The notes under the pieces: model-generated
Seen by the model: only the letters and a program-made list of their open reading frames with translations
What the model was told of the DNA's origin: nothing
The model's database searches: none
Position numbers and translations under genes: made by a program
NCBI GenBank assembly: GCA_947685225.1
Contig: CANTUV010000010.1
Location: 6,758,001 to 6,822,000 of the forward strand
Direction: 5' to 3'
DNA: 64,000 nt
Source: Garcia nutans
Taxonomy: Eukaryota > Streptophyta > Magnoliopsida > Malpighiales > Euphorbiaceae
Shown: positions 47,442 to 61,610 of the stretch, piece after piece
Position numbering within the stretch: the first letter of the stretch is position 1
Layout: each line of letters begins with the position of its first letter

Positions 47442-50400
47442 AACGCTCAGAATATTAAAAAAATTAATATAATACTACTTAATATTGAAAAAATCCATCC
47501 GTTGTAATATTTAGTTTGCAATTTATCTTCCCTTTATTTTTGTCTCATTTCAATTTCTCTCTTTCTGCAGCTATTTATATTTATATATAATTTTAGATTT
47601 TCGTACGCAGCTGTAGCTTGGATTTACTAATGGTAGTTATTATCGTTATTGGACTTGGTCCTTCCCGTCTCTCTCTTTTAATTCTCTCTTCTCTCTGGTT
47701 TATGATTTTACTCATCTTCCCAAAATACCCTTAGGAATAATTTTATCAGCTATTTTAACATTTCATTTTATATTTACAGATTCAACAGCTTCTGATTAGG
47801 TAATTAACTTATAATTATGGGGTCATTAGCATAATTACGAACCACCATTCTTAACTTCCAGTATTAATAATTACTGTTGGCTGGTCCAGAACATAAATAA
47901 ATATGTGAAAGGCGTATATCATTTTCATATAGCTAAGGAGGGTTCAAATTTGGACCATCATTGAATTGTATGAATAATAACTTATAAGATATTCGTGTAA
48001 TTTAATTTATACAGAGAAATGCTAATATTTTTCTTTTCTGCTTTAATATAATAATATGCTTATTTTAAATATGAATTTTAGATTTAATTTTTTTTAAAAA
48101 AAAATCCAACGGCAACGGGGAAACAGAACGCAAGTTGAGGTGTACGAATGGAGTACGAATGCCTGGTAATTATCAAGACAAAAAGGTCCCACAAACAGAG
48201 AAAGAGAGAGAGAGAGAGCAACGTGATCATCCATGTGCTCTGCTTTACCCAGTTTTTCCCTTAAGGACTTCTATCAATTTACAATAACTACTTGCCTTTT
48301 TCAAATTGGACATTTTTGAGGATGCAATCCTAAAGTTATTTTATTTATTTAAGGAAAAAACAACCCCATACGTAAACCCAACCCCACTACACTACATGCA
48401 TTACATATAATTTATCATAACTAATTATTGGGTTATTTCTTCCTTATTTTTAAAAGATTTTAATATATATATATATATATTTATCACATGATCATCATTC
48501 TTAAAATTATAGAAATTAATACATTCTCAATGTTGATATCTTACACAATTTGTTAATATAAATTTAAATGTCAGCTTTACATGTGAGATTTAGTGAAAAT
48601 TTTCATCAAATATTTAAAGTTATTAAAGAGAACAGTTACTTTCCGTTATGTACTCAATTGCACCATTTTAATTCGTTGAATTTCTTATTTCTAAAACCAT
48701 TTTTTAGAATATAATAATTATTATTAGCCCATAAATTTTAATTAATTTGCAAGTCAATATTTTTATTTTAAAAATCAAATTAATTAGTTTCTAATATTTT
48801 ATTTTTTCAGTTATATATTCTTCATTCAATCAAATATAAAGAATAAGTCAACTATATAAAATGTTTTAAAATGAATTACTAGTATACGAGGTTATGCATA
48901 ATTCATTAATCATATATACTACAATAAATTACAGAATTATAAGTAAAAATTTAGTAATAAATTTGTTATTTTACTACCCAAAACTTATATGCAACAATAA
49001 TATGAAAATTTTTTATTAAAATATTGACATATAAAATATATTTTTTTTATATTCTTTGAATATTATTAGAGAAGGAAGATTATTTATATTGACCAGATTA
49101 TATTTTTATATTGAAGAATTATAAATTATATATATATTTTAAAAATTATTGCTTTCGATAATTTTTTTATAATAAACTATATATTACACTGTAAAAAACT
49201 TATACTTTTGAAACACTTAATTTCTAAATTAAATTAAAATTTATAAAGTAAATAGTAATTAGTAAAAAAAAAGGTAGGTAAATGGACAATCGAAGTGAGT
49301 GATGAGTGTGGGTAACATTTTATCGTGGCGATTGGGTATCCATACGTACCATTAACGTTTTAATTAGGGGCAAAGGCTACAAGGAGCTGATCATATTCAT
49401 ATGTGAACAAGTACATGCATCACTGTGCCTCCAACATCATGCATGGCATGCATGTGCTTTCAGAACTCTTATCATCATAATTCATATGTATATATATTAT
49501 GAAAAAAAAGCACATATTCTCTCACCATATCCTCTCACAAATAAGCAAAAAATCTTTTACCAATCAGCATGTCTCCACATTCTTTTTAATGTCACATGAA
49601 TAAAATTACACTTTTTATCTAATTAATATATCGTATTAGATGCTTAATAATATATATTAAACCATGCTTATATACGTAGTTTTCTAAACCTGGAATATCA
49701 CATCATTTTCAACTTACAGTTCTCTTATCTTTTTCAAAGTTTAATCGATACATGTTTTCACATCATTTCATATGTAATTAATAGTACGTATTACCAACAC
49801 ATAATTATTATAAACTAATATGTATTTATAATTAATTTTAATATCAAATATATAATATTAAATTTAATGTAATAATATTCAAATTTTTAGGCTATATTTA
49901 CAAGTATATAGTTGTTGTGCATGTGAAAGAACTAAAGAACATGGATCGTTTGAATTGGGTATATGTGAGTGACATCTTACCATACCCTGACAAGTATTTT
50001 GGAGTTGTATGACATATTGACAATAAGTTGGTTTTTTCAGGCAGCAATGTGCTCAAACAAAATTGTTTTTTTCTTTTTAATATATATAAAAATTAAATTA
50101 AATTCCTGATATCGGATTTCAGCATGACTGTTAAGCAGGGTATTTCAGGTTTTGAATTTGTAAATGTATGGCACATGCAATTGTAGTAAATATATATGTG
50201 TATATATATATATATATATATAAAGAAGAGAGAATGTCATTATCAAAATTTCCTGAAGCAGCTGAAGATAGGATAGATCAAAATCAGGCTACAAATGCCA
50301 ATATTCACTCTTAAATGCTACTGCTCCAATATTCATATATGTTTATAATCTTTCTCTAAGATTTTTTCGTAAAGTCAATGTCACTTGCTGTTATTTCGGA

Positions 50401-52739
50401 TACTGTCTCAATCACTTTTTAGTTTTTCTCAGTGTGCATTAATTATATAATCCATCCTTATTTAATTTTATTGCACTGTATAATCATTAACTATTTTAGT
50501 TTTATTTGCAGTACTGTATAACATTTTTATGAAGTTCTCATTCATAGTGTTTTTTTTTTGTTCTTTACACTTGGCAAATGACAAAGGTACGTTTGCAATG
50601 TTATTTAAATTTATTATGGGTTTTCCTTATATATCAATGTACCCCATTCGTTTATATGTTATTACTATAGTTGAATTGGAGTCTACAACTTTATTTGATA
50701 ACATAATGAAAATTCAACCTAGTTATCATACTGCAGTGCTACTAGCCATTTATTGGGCTTGACAAGGAGTAAATTTAGCTGGTATTTTTTATTTTTGAAT
50801 ATATACAGCATTAAGTCCATTTTTTAAGGGATTACTATTACATTTATTTGGCCCAAAGGATCATCTCTTTAAAAACAACTTATGTCGATATCTAAGACTA
50901 GGCTATCCATGGAAAAGTGACTTGTAAAAGGAAAATTATATCTTCCATTATTTTTTATAATTTTTTTTATTTTTAATCGAAATATTTTAATTATTTTATA
51001 ATAAACTCATAATAAATTTATAATAAAGGCTATGTAATTCATGAACTCATAATAATTACATAATAAATTCATAATAAATTATATAAATTTAACATTTTTA
51101 TAAAATAATCATAAATTTTGTAAATATGAAAATATTTTAAAAAATATGATAAATTAAAATTTGTTGTTTGGTATTTTTGAAAGACTCCCTTGTAAAATGT
51201 TCTCATGCCGGGTCGAGCCCTGCCTCTAATTAAGGTTCTTGTTTCCACTAACATGCTAACTCTATCAAACACCAAGTTGAAACCTCTCATATGTTCTGCC
51301 TTAAAAAATATCACAATATATTGTTATTAATACTAAATTTTAGAGTACATCAGTCTCTGACAATCGAGATAGGATAAACCGTTCTTTTCTCATTCTATAA
51401 TTTTGCATTCTCTTATTGTAATATTTTTCTCTCAAGTTTGATCACCTCCTTTTTATTTTTTGGCAAACTTAAGGGATTAATCACGTTTAGGCATTAGAAA
51501 AGTCTTGCCAAGTTCAAACTTGAAACTTTATTAATAAGGACTTATCATCGATCAGTTTAATTCTTAAAATATTGACTTTTTTTAATTTAATCTTAACTTT
51601 TATTTTGTATCAATTAGTAATACATTTTTACCATTTTGCTTCAATTTTATCTAGTTTAGACTTAAATGTTGCTCGAGAGCCTACATGACATGCTGACTTG
51701 ATAGAAATAGAGTTGTTCAGAACATTAAATAAGAATACCAGTTCTGATACTATATTAAATTTTATGAATTATGGTAATTAAAATAGAAATTTTAGTATTT
51801 CATATAGCAATTCAGATAAAAATATAGCATATTAAACTTATAATAAGTTAAGTTTTATAATACAAAATAATTTAAGTTATTTTCCTTGATCGCATTTTAA
51901 ATTATAAGTCCATTAACTTTCTTTTATAATAAGTTGAGTTTGGAAAGCTGCATGAGATGTCCATGATTGGCGAAGAAGAATTATCCATCTATATATATAT
52001 ATATAGATATATACATGTATAAACCATTTTGTTTTGACTTTTGAGTTAATCCTTTATTAATTAATTAAGTAGCATTGGTTGTGTCTAAAGTAAGGATGTA
52101 ATCAGTCTCTTTATTCACCATAATTTTCTTTGGGTCAATAACATAAATAATAAGACTCATGCAACTTGGTACTATCCCACACTCTCTTGCTGCCTGACGT
52201 GACCATCCATACATCGACTTTTTTTTTTTGAACATGATACATCGACTTATTTCATTATTTTAATTATGTTTATACCAAGTACTGATATATATATATATAT
52301 ATGTGGATTTATAGGATTATTATAATCGAATAATATTATTGTAAATAAAAAAAAAGAAAAAGCTAGTTTTTGTTGGATATATATTTATTAGTGCTATCAT
52401 CGCCGTCAAAGGAAAAACAAAAAGCCACCACTCATTCCTTCTAACCTTAAACTTAAAACGAGATATTGTACATATAGCTAAAATTCTAATCCACAAACAT
52501 AAAATTGGTAGCTAATATATAACAATAACCACAAAAAATAAAAGCCTTCTACAGTTTTACTTACCTATAATTTCTTAGTTTTAAAATCAAATTTTTAATG
52601 CCAATTCATAGTTTTTGCTTTGAATTGCTCATATAATGGCAACAATTAATTGATAGATATACCCACGATAAAGTATAGTAGCTAGTTGAACATTTTACGA
52701 ATTTTAAATCACCATGGCAAAATATTCCAAATATTAGTT

Positions 52740-53120
52740 ATAATTTTGGAATGTTGGTAGCAATAACCATACCATTAGCCATAAAAAAAATGTTACGGCT
52801 AATTTGTAATTTTAGCCACAAATTAATATTGAAGCTCATAGAAATTTTTATTATCACAATTAGCAGTTTATTTAATATTATTAGCCATAAATTTGTTGGC
52901 TCGTAGCTAAATCGGTAGTACATCGGTTTATGAGGTTTGTAGCTAAAATGAGATTACATTCACTTTCATAGCAAGAATGTAATGTTTTTTCAGCCCATGT
53001 TATGCGTAATTGCTAAACCTTCCATCCCAAGCTAAGCTATGATATAATAAATTTCATAGTTTCTTTTTATTTATGACAAGCTACGAAAATGATATATAAC
53101 TTGCATTTTTTAGCTACAAT
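52740..53120. repeat. Cluster of TAGCCA/TAGCTA motifs, possible CACTA-element end
   Basis: At least seven short related words occur in both orientations: TTAGCCATAAA, GGCTAATTTGT, TTTAGCCACAAATT, TTAGCCATAAATTTG, CGTAGCTAAAT, TGTAGCTAAAA, AAGCTACGAAAA. Sub-terminal arrays of such words are typical of En/Spm (CACTA) elements. No CACTA terminus or target duplication was found, so this is a fragment at best. Confidence 0.35.
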
Positions 53121-55479
53121 TTTTTTTTTATCAAAAAACTACAATTTATTTTATGGGTATGAAGTCAATGTGTTGTATAGTGAAAATTGCGAAACCACAA
53201 ACCCTACAAAGGGGCAACACGCACTGAATTTTTTTGACATATTCTTCTTTTTATTATTGCCTTGGTCTGACGAGACGTATATATAATTATTTTTAGCATA
53301 TAATTTCAATTTCATGCTCTTTTTCTCCCAATCTCTATCTTGCTATGTGTATATTTTCACCATATATTATAGCAAAGGTCAAATAGCAGTGTCCTTGTCA
53401 CCAATAATAAATTAAACCTGAAAATTGCACCCACAAAATGCCTCCAAGACCAAGAATATTACATGTGAAGGAGAGGACCGCATGCACTTTATACAAAATG
53501 AAATTATTAAGTCACTCACACATACGAAACAAAAGGTCCATTAATATTGATTTTCAGAGCTAGCAAATTGCATTCCAACCCCTACATTTAAATTTTATTG
53601 TTATTTTTACATATTTTTGTGGCACATTCTGATCATGTCGCCCACTTATCCTACGTGTTCACTCTCCATTTACATATAATTTGAATTTTTCCCTTTCACT
53701 TCTATACGTGTTATCATATTTGCATTTATCATTGCTGACTTAATTATATTTGCTTTTATCATATATATATGGTTGCCTTGCTGGCATTTCATGTTACCAA
53801 CTCAATCCTATTTTTCTTCGTCTGACGTGGAATAAATACGAAAGTAAAAAGGTTTAAATTTAATTTTCAATGCTCTTCTCATGTAATATTATCCTTTAGT
53901 GTGGTAAAAGGGGACTGGTATGGCGAGTGGTTTGTTCGTTCTTACAAGCGGTACATTATCTCATCTATCCTCTGTGATGAAGCCACATATATTCTCCTAA
54001 TTTGATGCACTAAATTGCAATTGTGAAAAATAATTGACATTTTCAACTACAACATGTTTAGATTCTCCTTATAATTTCTTACCTGTTCCTAATTTCACTA
54101 TTATGTACTCTTAAAATTCATGAAAATTCTAAAAATTTAAGTCATTGATTTATGTATCGAAAAGGTCTTGCCAAGTCTAAATTAACTTGACATGTTAATG
54201 CTAGTTATTTATCTTGCAGGTTCAAGAAACTATTTTAAGTCCAAACCCACACAAAAAATACCTGTGAAATATATGAAATAATAATAATAAAAAAAAAGTT
54301 GAACGGGAACATAATTAATTAATTGGTTCAAGTAATTAAATAATACTTTGAAAACAGTGATTAATTAAGTAATTATTGGAAGAAGAAATTAATTAATTAA
54401 TTAAGAGGTGGAAATTAACATGATGATAGAAGTAAAAAGAATAATACTCTCTCCGCTCTTTTTATATAGAGTAAATTTTTATTTATAATGTTCTTTTTAT
54501 ATGAAGAAAAGTACTTAGAATGAAAGTTATTGGAAAGTATTCCTTTTAGAAAATTTTAAAATTGATTTTATAAATAACTGTATTTTGCACATCAAACAAG
54601 ATTAGTGACAGATAAATATAAGCTGTATAATTTATATACTTCATTTTTCAATTCATAAATTAATGTTATAATTATGAGAAATTTTATTAAGTTGCGCTAT
54701 ATTTTATTAATTAGGATACAACTATAAGTTAGTTTTTGTCATGTATCACAATATGAACATTAATTTTAATTATTGAATCCTAGTTATTTGAAAAAGGTGA
54801 TAGTATAGATATCAGATTAATAATTGGGATACAATTTTAAATCGTATCAACCAATATAATTTGAAATTTTTATGCCAAAGTTGTGAGCTAATTTTAAAAT
54901 AAATACGTTTGTGTTAAGCGATACATTGTCATTTTTAGGCTATAATTTACATGTGAAAAGTTATCAGTTACGATTGATATTTGTGCCCAAATTTATATAT
55001 TTATACACTATCAATATATATTTTTCTTCCATCTTCAATATTTTATGCACATATTTACAAAATATTATAATGTATAAAAATAATTTAATTATACATAATA
55101 ATTTATATTTTTTGTACGTGAATATATGTCATTATTATATAAGCAGAGGTAATTTATCTATTTCCCTTTTACTTTTATCCCACACTCTCTTGTTGCTTGA
55201 CGTAACCATTCATAAATTTATAGAGTATTATATCCACGAGTTGTTTCTCTTAACATTATAAATTATAAAATTATATTTATTTAAATAAATTTATTAACTA
55301 TTTTTTTATTCTCTCTATTTTTTTATTTTCTTTATATAAAGAGAACACATATAATAATAAAAACAACAAAGAGGGCCCAAGAGGTGATGGTAATATATTG
55401 CTTTCAACGAAGGCCATATGGTTGTTTTGGTGCTTATCTACTAGATGTGATAATATTTTATTTTTATTGTGTAAATATT

Positions 55480-55741
55480 ATTTCATCTGTTTTATTTTAG
55501 TGTCATATATGAGCAGTGTGTATGGATTAAAAAAATTATCAGTCATTATAAATTTTATAAAAAAATTATTATAATTTATCTAAATATTATTTTTTATCTC
55601 TCACTATATTTATTCTCTTTTATTGACTAATAGAGATAATATTATAATTTTTTAATTAAAACTCTTTTAAATTTTTAAAAATAATATTTAAAATGAAATA
55701 AAAAAAATTTTTATACGACACTTAAAATGAAACGGATAAAA
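55480..55741. mobile_element. Stowaway-like MITE
   Basis: About 260 bp. The left end is CATCTGTTTTATTTTAGTGTC. The right end is GACACTTAAAATGAAACGG, whose reverse complement is CCGTTTCATTTTAAGTGTC. The interior is AT-rich and non-coding. The end sequence resembles the CTCCGTCCCAAATTAAGTGTC type of Stowaway. Exact termini and TA duplication are not clear. Confidence 0.6.
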
Positions 55742-57885
55742 TAAATAGGAGTGACTCTACAAAAAAGAATATTGATTCGTGGAAATTTAGAATCTTTGGT
55801 TCCCTTGGCCCATTTGATATTAGTGTCTTATTTTCTTTTCCATGCATTAATATTCCTAGCTACCTATACAATACAATTTGGTACGTATATATATATATAT
55901 TCAACAATACAAAAACAAAACTTATTTTTCATATTTCGAACCCAAAGCCACATAAATATTAATTTCATGCATCGATCATTGGACTATAAATAATAATAAA
56001 AATAAAAATAAAAAAATAATAATAATTTGAATATTTAGTAAATTGTAAGGAAGGAGGATCCATAGGAGTATCAAATGAGGACCCACATTTCACAACCATC
56101 AGGATTTTGTATATCTATTCCCCCTCTGCTTGCTGGGTGTCGTGAGATTTCCTGTCTTCTTGCAATTATTATTCCTTTTTATCTTTTCTTTTTTGAAACC
56201 CATACACCACACCACCCCCACCCCCAACAAAAAAAAAAATAAACTTTTTAAAAAAAGTTAAATAGGATATTGAAAAATATTGTTACATATTTTTTTATTT
56301 ATTTTAAATTATAATTTATTAATTAATTTAATAAATAAATTAATATAATAAATATTTATTATATTTATATTTAAAATTATTTATTAAAAAATTTAGTAAA
56401 TATATCCCATAATATTCAAATAAGAATATAATAGAAAAATATATAAATATTATATTTTTTTATTAAAATAATTATTTTTTAATTTTTATAAAATAGAAAA
56501 TGTATTCATTATTTTTGGACTAAAAAAATATTATATAACGCTACAATTAATTTTTTTGAATTATTAATTAAAATACATTTATAAAATATAAGTTGGCAAA
56601 TTAATTCAAATAATTCATCATAACAAATCTCATAATATTGGAAAAATTGAATCTAAAATTTTTATATTTGATGATGTGAATTTCAAATTTAATTTATTTT
56701 ATTAGTAGTAGTAGGTGTAGGAGGAGGTTGGATCAATTCCATGTGTAATGTCAAAAAGCATATATCTTGGAAAGCGCCACGATTAAATATTTGTGTCTCG
56801 AGATTGATGAGTAGTTATGGCCCTACTAGAGCGAACAATCCCAACCGTCCATGTTTCCCACCTCCTTAGCAAAATTACTTTCATATATGATGGTAAATTT
56901 TCTTTTCTTTTCTTTTTCTCCTTTTTTTTTTCTTTTCCAATTTTTGTGGGAGTGGTCATGCTAAGGCTTGGCCTACCTAAAATTAAATATAAAATTATAA
57001 TTTTTTTATTCTATTAATAACTTTATAAAATTCTTAATTTCATGCATATTGATCAAATTTAAAAAATATACTATATTTTATTCAAAATCACAACGCAATT
57101 GATATATTATTTTTTGGATAATCATTGAAATGAATGTCATGATTATACTTAGGATAATCATTGAAATGAATGTTATGAATTGTGAACTTAAAAATTTTGA
57201 TCATTGTAACTTATGTACTTATATATTTATCAGATTATCTCTTTATATTTATCTATTTTATTTTAATAAATATTTATATAATCATATATTGATCAATTTA
57301 TATCTTATATTTATATATTTTATATCAAAAAGATACTTATATGTATTTGTAGCATTATTTTTTTATATCAAATAAATATTTATATATACTTATAGCACTA
57401 TCTTTATCTAGGTGGGTATGGTGGACAAATTAATAAATATATAATTTTATAAGTATTTATTATAATAAAATAGATAAATACATAAAATAATCTGATAAAC
57501 ATATTAAGTATAGGAGGTAAAATGACTAAAATTGCTAAATTTATTAGACAATTGATATATTAAACCATTATTCTATATATTATAATTCCTGTCTTAAGAT
57601 CCAAGACAAGTTAATTACAACATTCTTTAGGAAACAAGTAAATATAAAATATTCGTTTCATAAGTAATTAACCAATTTTTTGCAGTTTAAAATTTTTCTT
57701 TGGATAATTTGCAGTATAATTTTATAATATATAGTATTATATAATATTATATGATATAACATTATAAATATTATTTATTTTATATATTTAGAAAGATAGT
57801 AGAATATGATATGATTAGATTTTTTTTATTTGGTTTAATAGTATTTTGTACGATAACCTATATATATGAGTTTCTTATGTATAGC

Positions 57886-60800
57886 CGGTTTTAAGAGGAG
57901 GTAAATGAGGAGGGTTGCGGTATGCGACGGTTAGCGTAAAATTTTTCTCACATCTCATGATGTGTATTCTAATAATAATATCGTTGGGGCGTTCTCTACT
58001 TGCGATACACTACATCGAAGTCCGGGTGTAGTTAAGAATAAGCAAGGGTGTAGGGCGTTTTTCGAATGCGACGCGCTATATCGGTGCCCTGATGTGGTTC
58101 ATAATAAACAATAGTTCTCATATCATGGATGGGTGTGGGTAAAGAAGTTAGTACAAAATACGAGTAATACGAGAGATACGTATTCAGATAATGGTAAAAT
58201 ATTATATAGGAAGAAGCATAAGAAATAACAAGTATAGAGTAAAATCAGAATAGAAATATTGGATCTCTTACAGGTAAGCTGAAAGAGCTTGTTGATACTA
58301 TGGAGAGAAGAAAAATTAGTATTGCTTGTATTCAAGAGACTAAATGGGTTGAAGAAAAAAGTAAAAAAGTTAAGAATACTGGATATAAAATATGGTATAC
58401 AGGTACATATAGAAGTAAAAATAGAGTAGGTATAATTTTGGATCGGAACCTAAAGGAGACTGATGTAGCGGTGAAAAGAGTAAGCGATAGGATTATTTTA
58501 ATTAAACTTGTGCTCTAGAATAAGACCATCAACATAGTTAGTGCATATGCCCCTCAAGTTGGATTGGATGGGGAGAGCAAGCAAAAATTTTGTGATGATG
58601 TAGATGAACTTATGCGAGGAATTCCAAATGAAATTTTGGAATTCCTCGCATAAGACCATCAACATAGTTAGTGCATAAGTTCATCTACATAAGTTTCGAT
58701 CCAAAATTATACCTACTCTATTTTTAAAATTTCAAATTTTCATTTGAAATTTTGTGATCGGAACCTAAAGAGTAAGCGACAGGATTATTTTAATTAAACT
58801 TGTGCTCTAGAATAAGACCATCAACATAGTTAGTGCATATGCCCCTCAAGTTGGATTGGATAGGGAGAGCAAGCAAAAATTCTGTGATGATGTAGATGAA
58901 CTTATGCGAGGAATTCCAAATGATGAAAATATTTTTATAGAAGGAGACTTAAATGGACATGTAAGAAAAGACATAGTAGGTTTTGAGAAGGTACATGGAG
59001 GGTATGATTTTGGAATTAGAAATGAAGAAGGTAAGAGTATCATTGATTTTGCTTTAACCTATGGTTTGATTTTGGCAAACACATATTTTATAAAAAGAAA
59101 ATTCCATCAAGTGACCTTTAAAAGTGGGCAAAATAGAAGTCAGATTGACTTCATACTCATAAGAAAAGCAAATCGAACTCGATATAAGGATTGTAAGGTT
59201 ATTCCATGTGAGGCTTTGACTACTCAGTATAGGTTAGTGGTTTTGAATATCAAGTTTAAGAGGTTGACTAGTAGGCCAAGGAGGAACAATATTTCTAAGA
59301 TTAGGTGGTGAACTTTAAAAGGTAAAAAGTAATTATTGTTCAAGGATGAGTTGTTCAAAGCTGGAGGGTGGGAGGAAGATGTGATTATATCAGCAAATGA
59401 TATGTGGATAGACATGTCTACAACAATTAAATGAGTAGTTATAAAGATTCTTGTAGAATCTAAAGGGTGTGGACATCCCTCGAAGGAGTCTTGATGGTGA
59501 AATGAGAAAGTGTTAAAAGCAGTAAGAAGTAAAAGGGAATGATATAAGAGTTTGTCCAAGTGTAATAAGAATGATGCTTTTGAGCAGTATAAACAAGAGC
59601 AAAAAAACTAAAAAGACCATTAGCCAAGCAAGAGCACAATTTTTAGAGAGTTTGTATGAAAAACTTGGAATAAAGGAAGGAAAAAAAGCTATTTATAAAT
59701 TGACTAAGATAAAGAAAAAAAAATTGATTTAAACCAAGTTAAGTGCATTAAAGATAAAGAGAATAATGTTCTAGTTCAAGAAGAAGATATAAAGGAACGA
59801 TAGAGAAGCTGTTTTGAGGAACTTCTTAATGGTAACCATAACGATAATATTGAGAGTTTAAATTTTAGACCAGAGAAAAATATGAAATACACTAGACGAA
59901 TTAGGTTTTCGAAAAAAAAATATGAAAGACTGTTAGCCAAGCAAGAGCACAATTTTTAGAGAGTTTGTATGAAAAACTTAGAATAAAGAAAGGAAAAAAA
60001 GCTATTTATAAATTGATTAAGATAAAGAAAAAAAATATCATGATTTAAACCAAGTTAAGTGCATTAAAGATAAAGAGAATAATGTTCTAGTTCAAGAAGA
60101 GGATATAAAGGAACGATAGAAAAGCTATTTTGAGGAACTTCTTAATGGTAACCATAACGATAATATTGAGGGTTTAAATTTTAGGTCAGAGAAAAATATG
60201 AAATACACTAGACGGATTAGGTTTTCGAAAGTTAAGAAAGCTTTGAAGAGGATGAAAGTTGATAAAGTCTGTGGACCAGATGAAAGTAATTTGATACCTA
60301 TTTTTAAGAATAAATGAGATATTCAGAATTGCTCAAATTATAGAGGTATATAGCTTATGAGCCACATTATAAAATTGTGGGAGAGGGTTGTGAAAAATCG
60401 TTTGCGGTTAGATACTTGTATCTCCTCAAATTAGTTTGGCTTTATGCCTGGTCGATCAACTATGAAAACTATTTTTCTTATAAGAGATTTAATAAAAAAA
60501 ATATAGAGAGATGAATAAGGACTTACATATGATTTTTATTTACTTAAAAAATGCGTATGAAAGAGGCCCTAAAGAAGTTGTATGATGGGTCATAGAGCGT
60601 AGAGGAATATCTATACGATATATCCAAGTCTTGAAAGATATGTATGAGGGAGCCATCACCAAACTGCACTGTGGGAGGAGATACTAAAGATTTTTTCGTT
60701 TCTATTAGATTACACCAAGGTTCAGTTTTGAGCCCTTATCTTTTCACCTTGGTCATGAATGAGCTAATAAGATATATATAGGATGACATCCCTTGGTGTA

Positions 60801-61610
60801 TGATATTTGCAGATGATATTGTATTAATAGACGAGACTCAAGCAGAAATAAGTCAAAAGTTGAAGTTATAGAGAAACACTTTGAAATTTAAGGGTTTTAA
60901 GTTAAGTAGGACTAAGATTGAGTATATACATTATAGATTTAATAGCGAGAATAGAGAAAAATGAGAAATTATTTTAGATGGAATAATAGTACCTTATAGT
61001 ACTTATTTTAAATACCTTTGGCTCTATTCTTTAAGAAGGTTGTGAAGAAAATATAAATCATAAGATTAAAGCTTATTGGATGAAGTGGAGGGATGCTACA
61101 GGAGTTCTATGTGATGGAAAGATGCCAATTAAATTAAAAGAAAAATTTTACCTCACTGTAATACGGCCTGCGATGATGTATCGTAGTGAGTGTTGGACAG
61201 TAAAAGGACAACACATGAGTAAAATGCATATTGCGAAAATGAGAATGATAAGATGGATGTGTGGTCATACTAGGATAGATAGAATCCGCAATGAGTGTAT
61301 TAGAAAAAAAGTGGGGGTAACACCTATTGAGAATAAGATAAGAGAGCATAGATTGAGATGGTTTGGCCATGTGAAACGAAGACTTAACGATACATCGGTT
61401 AAAAAAAACAAGATAGAGTAAATATAGCTAAGAGAGACAGAGGTAAATATAGACTGACTTGGTGAAAGGTGGTCCAAAATGATATTATGATGTTACATCT
61501 ATCAGAAGAGATAACTCTAAATCGTATTGAGTAAAAAAGAAGAATTTATATAGCCGACCTCAATTGACTTGAGATTAAGACTTTGTTGAGTTGAGTTGAA
61601 TAATATTTTG
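57886..61610 (+). mobile_element. Long, degenerate and rearranged RTE-clade LINE
   Basis: This copy reaches the 5' region: a GC-richer leader from about 57886, then endonuclease MERRKISIACIQETKWVEEK, YAPQVGLDGESKQKF, GDLNGHVRKD, NEEGKSIIDFALTYGL (58300-59311). Reverse transcriptase pieces in broken frames follow (CGPDES, GFMPGRSTMK, FADDIVLIDE near 60810), then the C-terminal segment WMCGHTRIDRIR, LRWFGHVKRR (61080-61421) and a 3' end CAATTGACTTGAGATT. It is inactivated by many stops, an internal inverted/duplicated patch (58600-58860) and a 310-bp tandem duplication (59618-60235). It is a different RTE lineage from the copy at 22840, and opposite in orientation. Confidence 0.88.
59618..60235. 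repeat. About 310-bp tandem duplication inside the RTE LINE
   Basis: Two head-to-tail copies start TTAGCCAAGCAAGAGCAC (about 59621 and 59934) and end TACACTAGACG(A/G)ATTAGG. They share AGTGCATTAAAGATAAAG and GGTAACCATAACGATAAT, with scattered substitutions. The two copies of the RT linker region are separated by a purine-rich junction (TTCGAAAAAAAAATATGAAAG). Confidence 0.85.

Larger units (their letters stand above)
47442..57885. other. 10-kb AT-rich intergenic region, no gene seen
   Basis: No coding region is supported; the open frames are short and low-complexity. Visible elements: (TA)n tracts near 48463 and 50200, a group of TAGCCA/TAGCTA motifs at about 52740-53120, and a Stowaway-like MITE at about 55480-55741. 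There is a lone Stowaway-like end near 54446 (CTCTCTCCGCTCTTTTTATA). This region may hold distal FAF regulation, but no site is recognised. Confidence 0.4.

Noticed and set aside
54911..55261. 116-codon Tyr/Ile/Leu-rich frame
   Set aside because: AT-rich random translation, no motif or start context.
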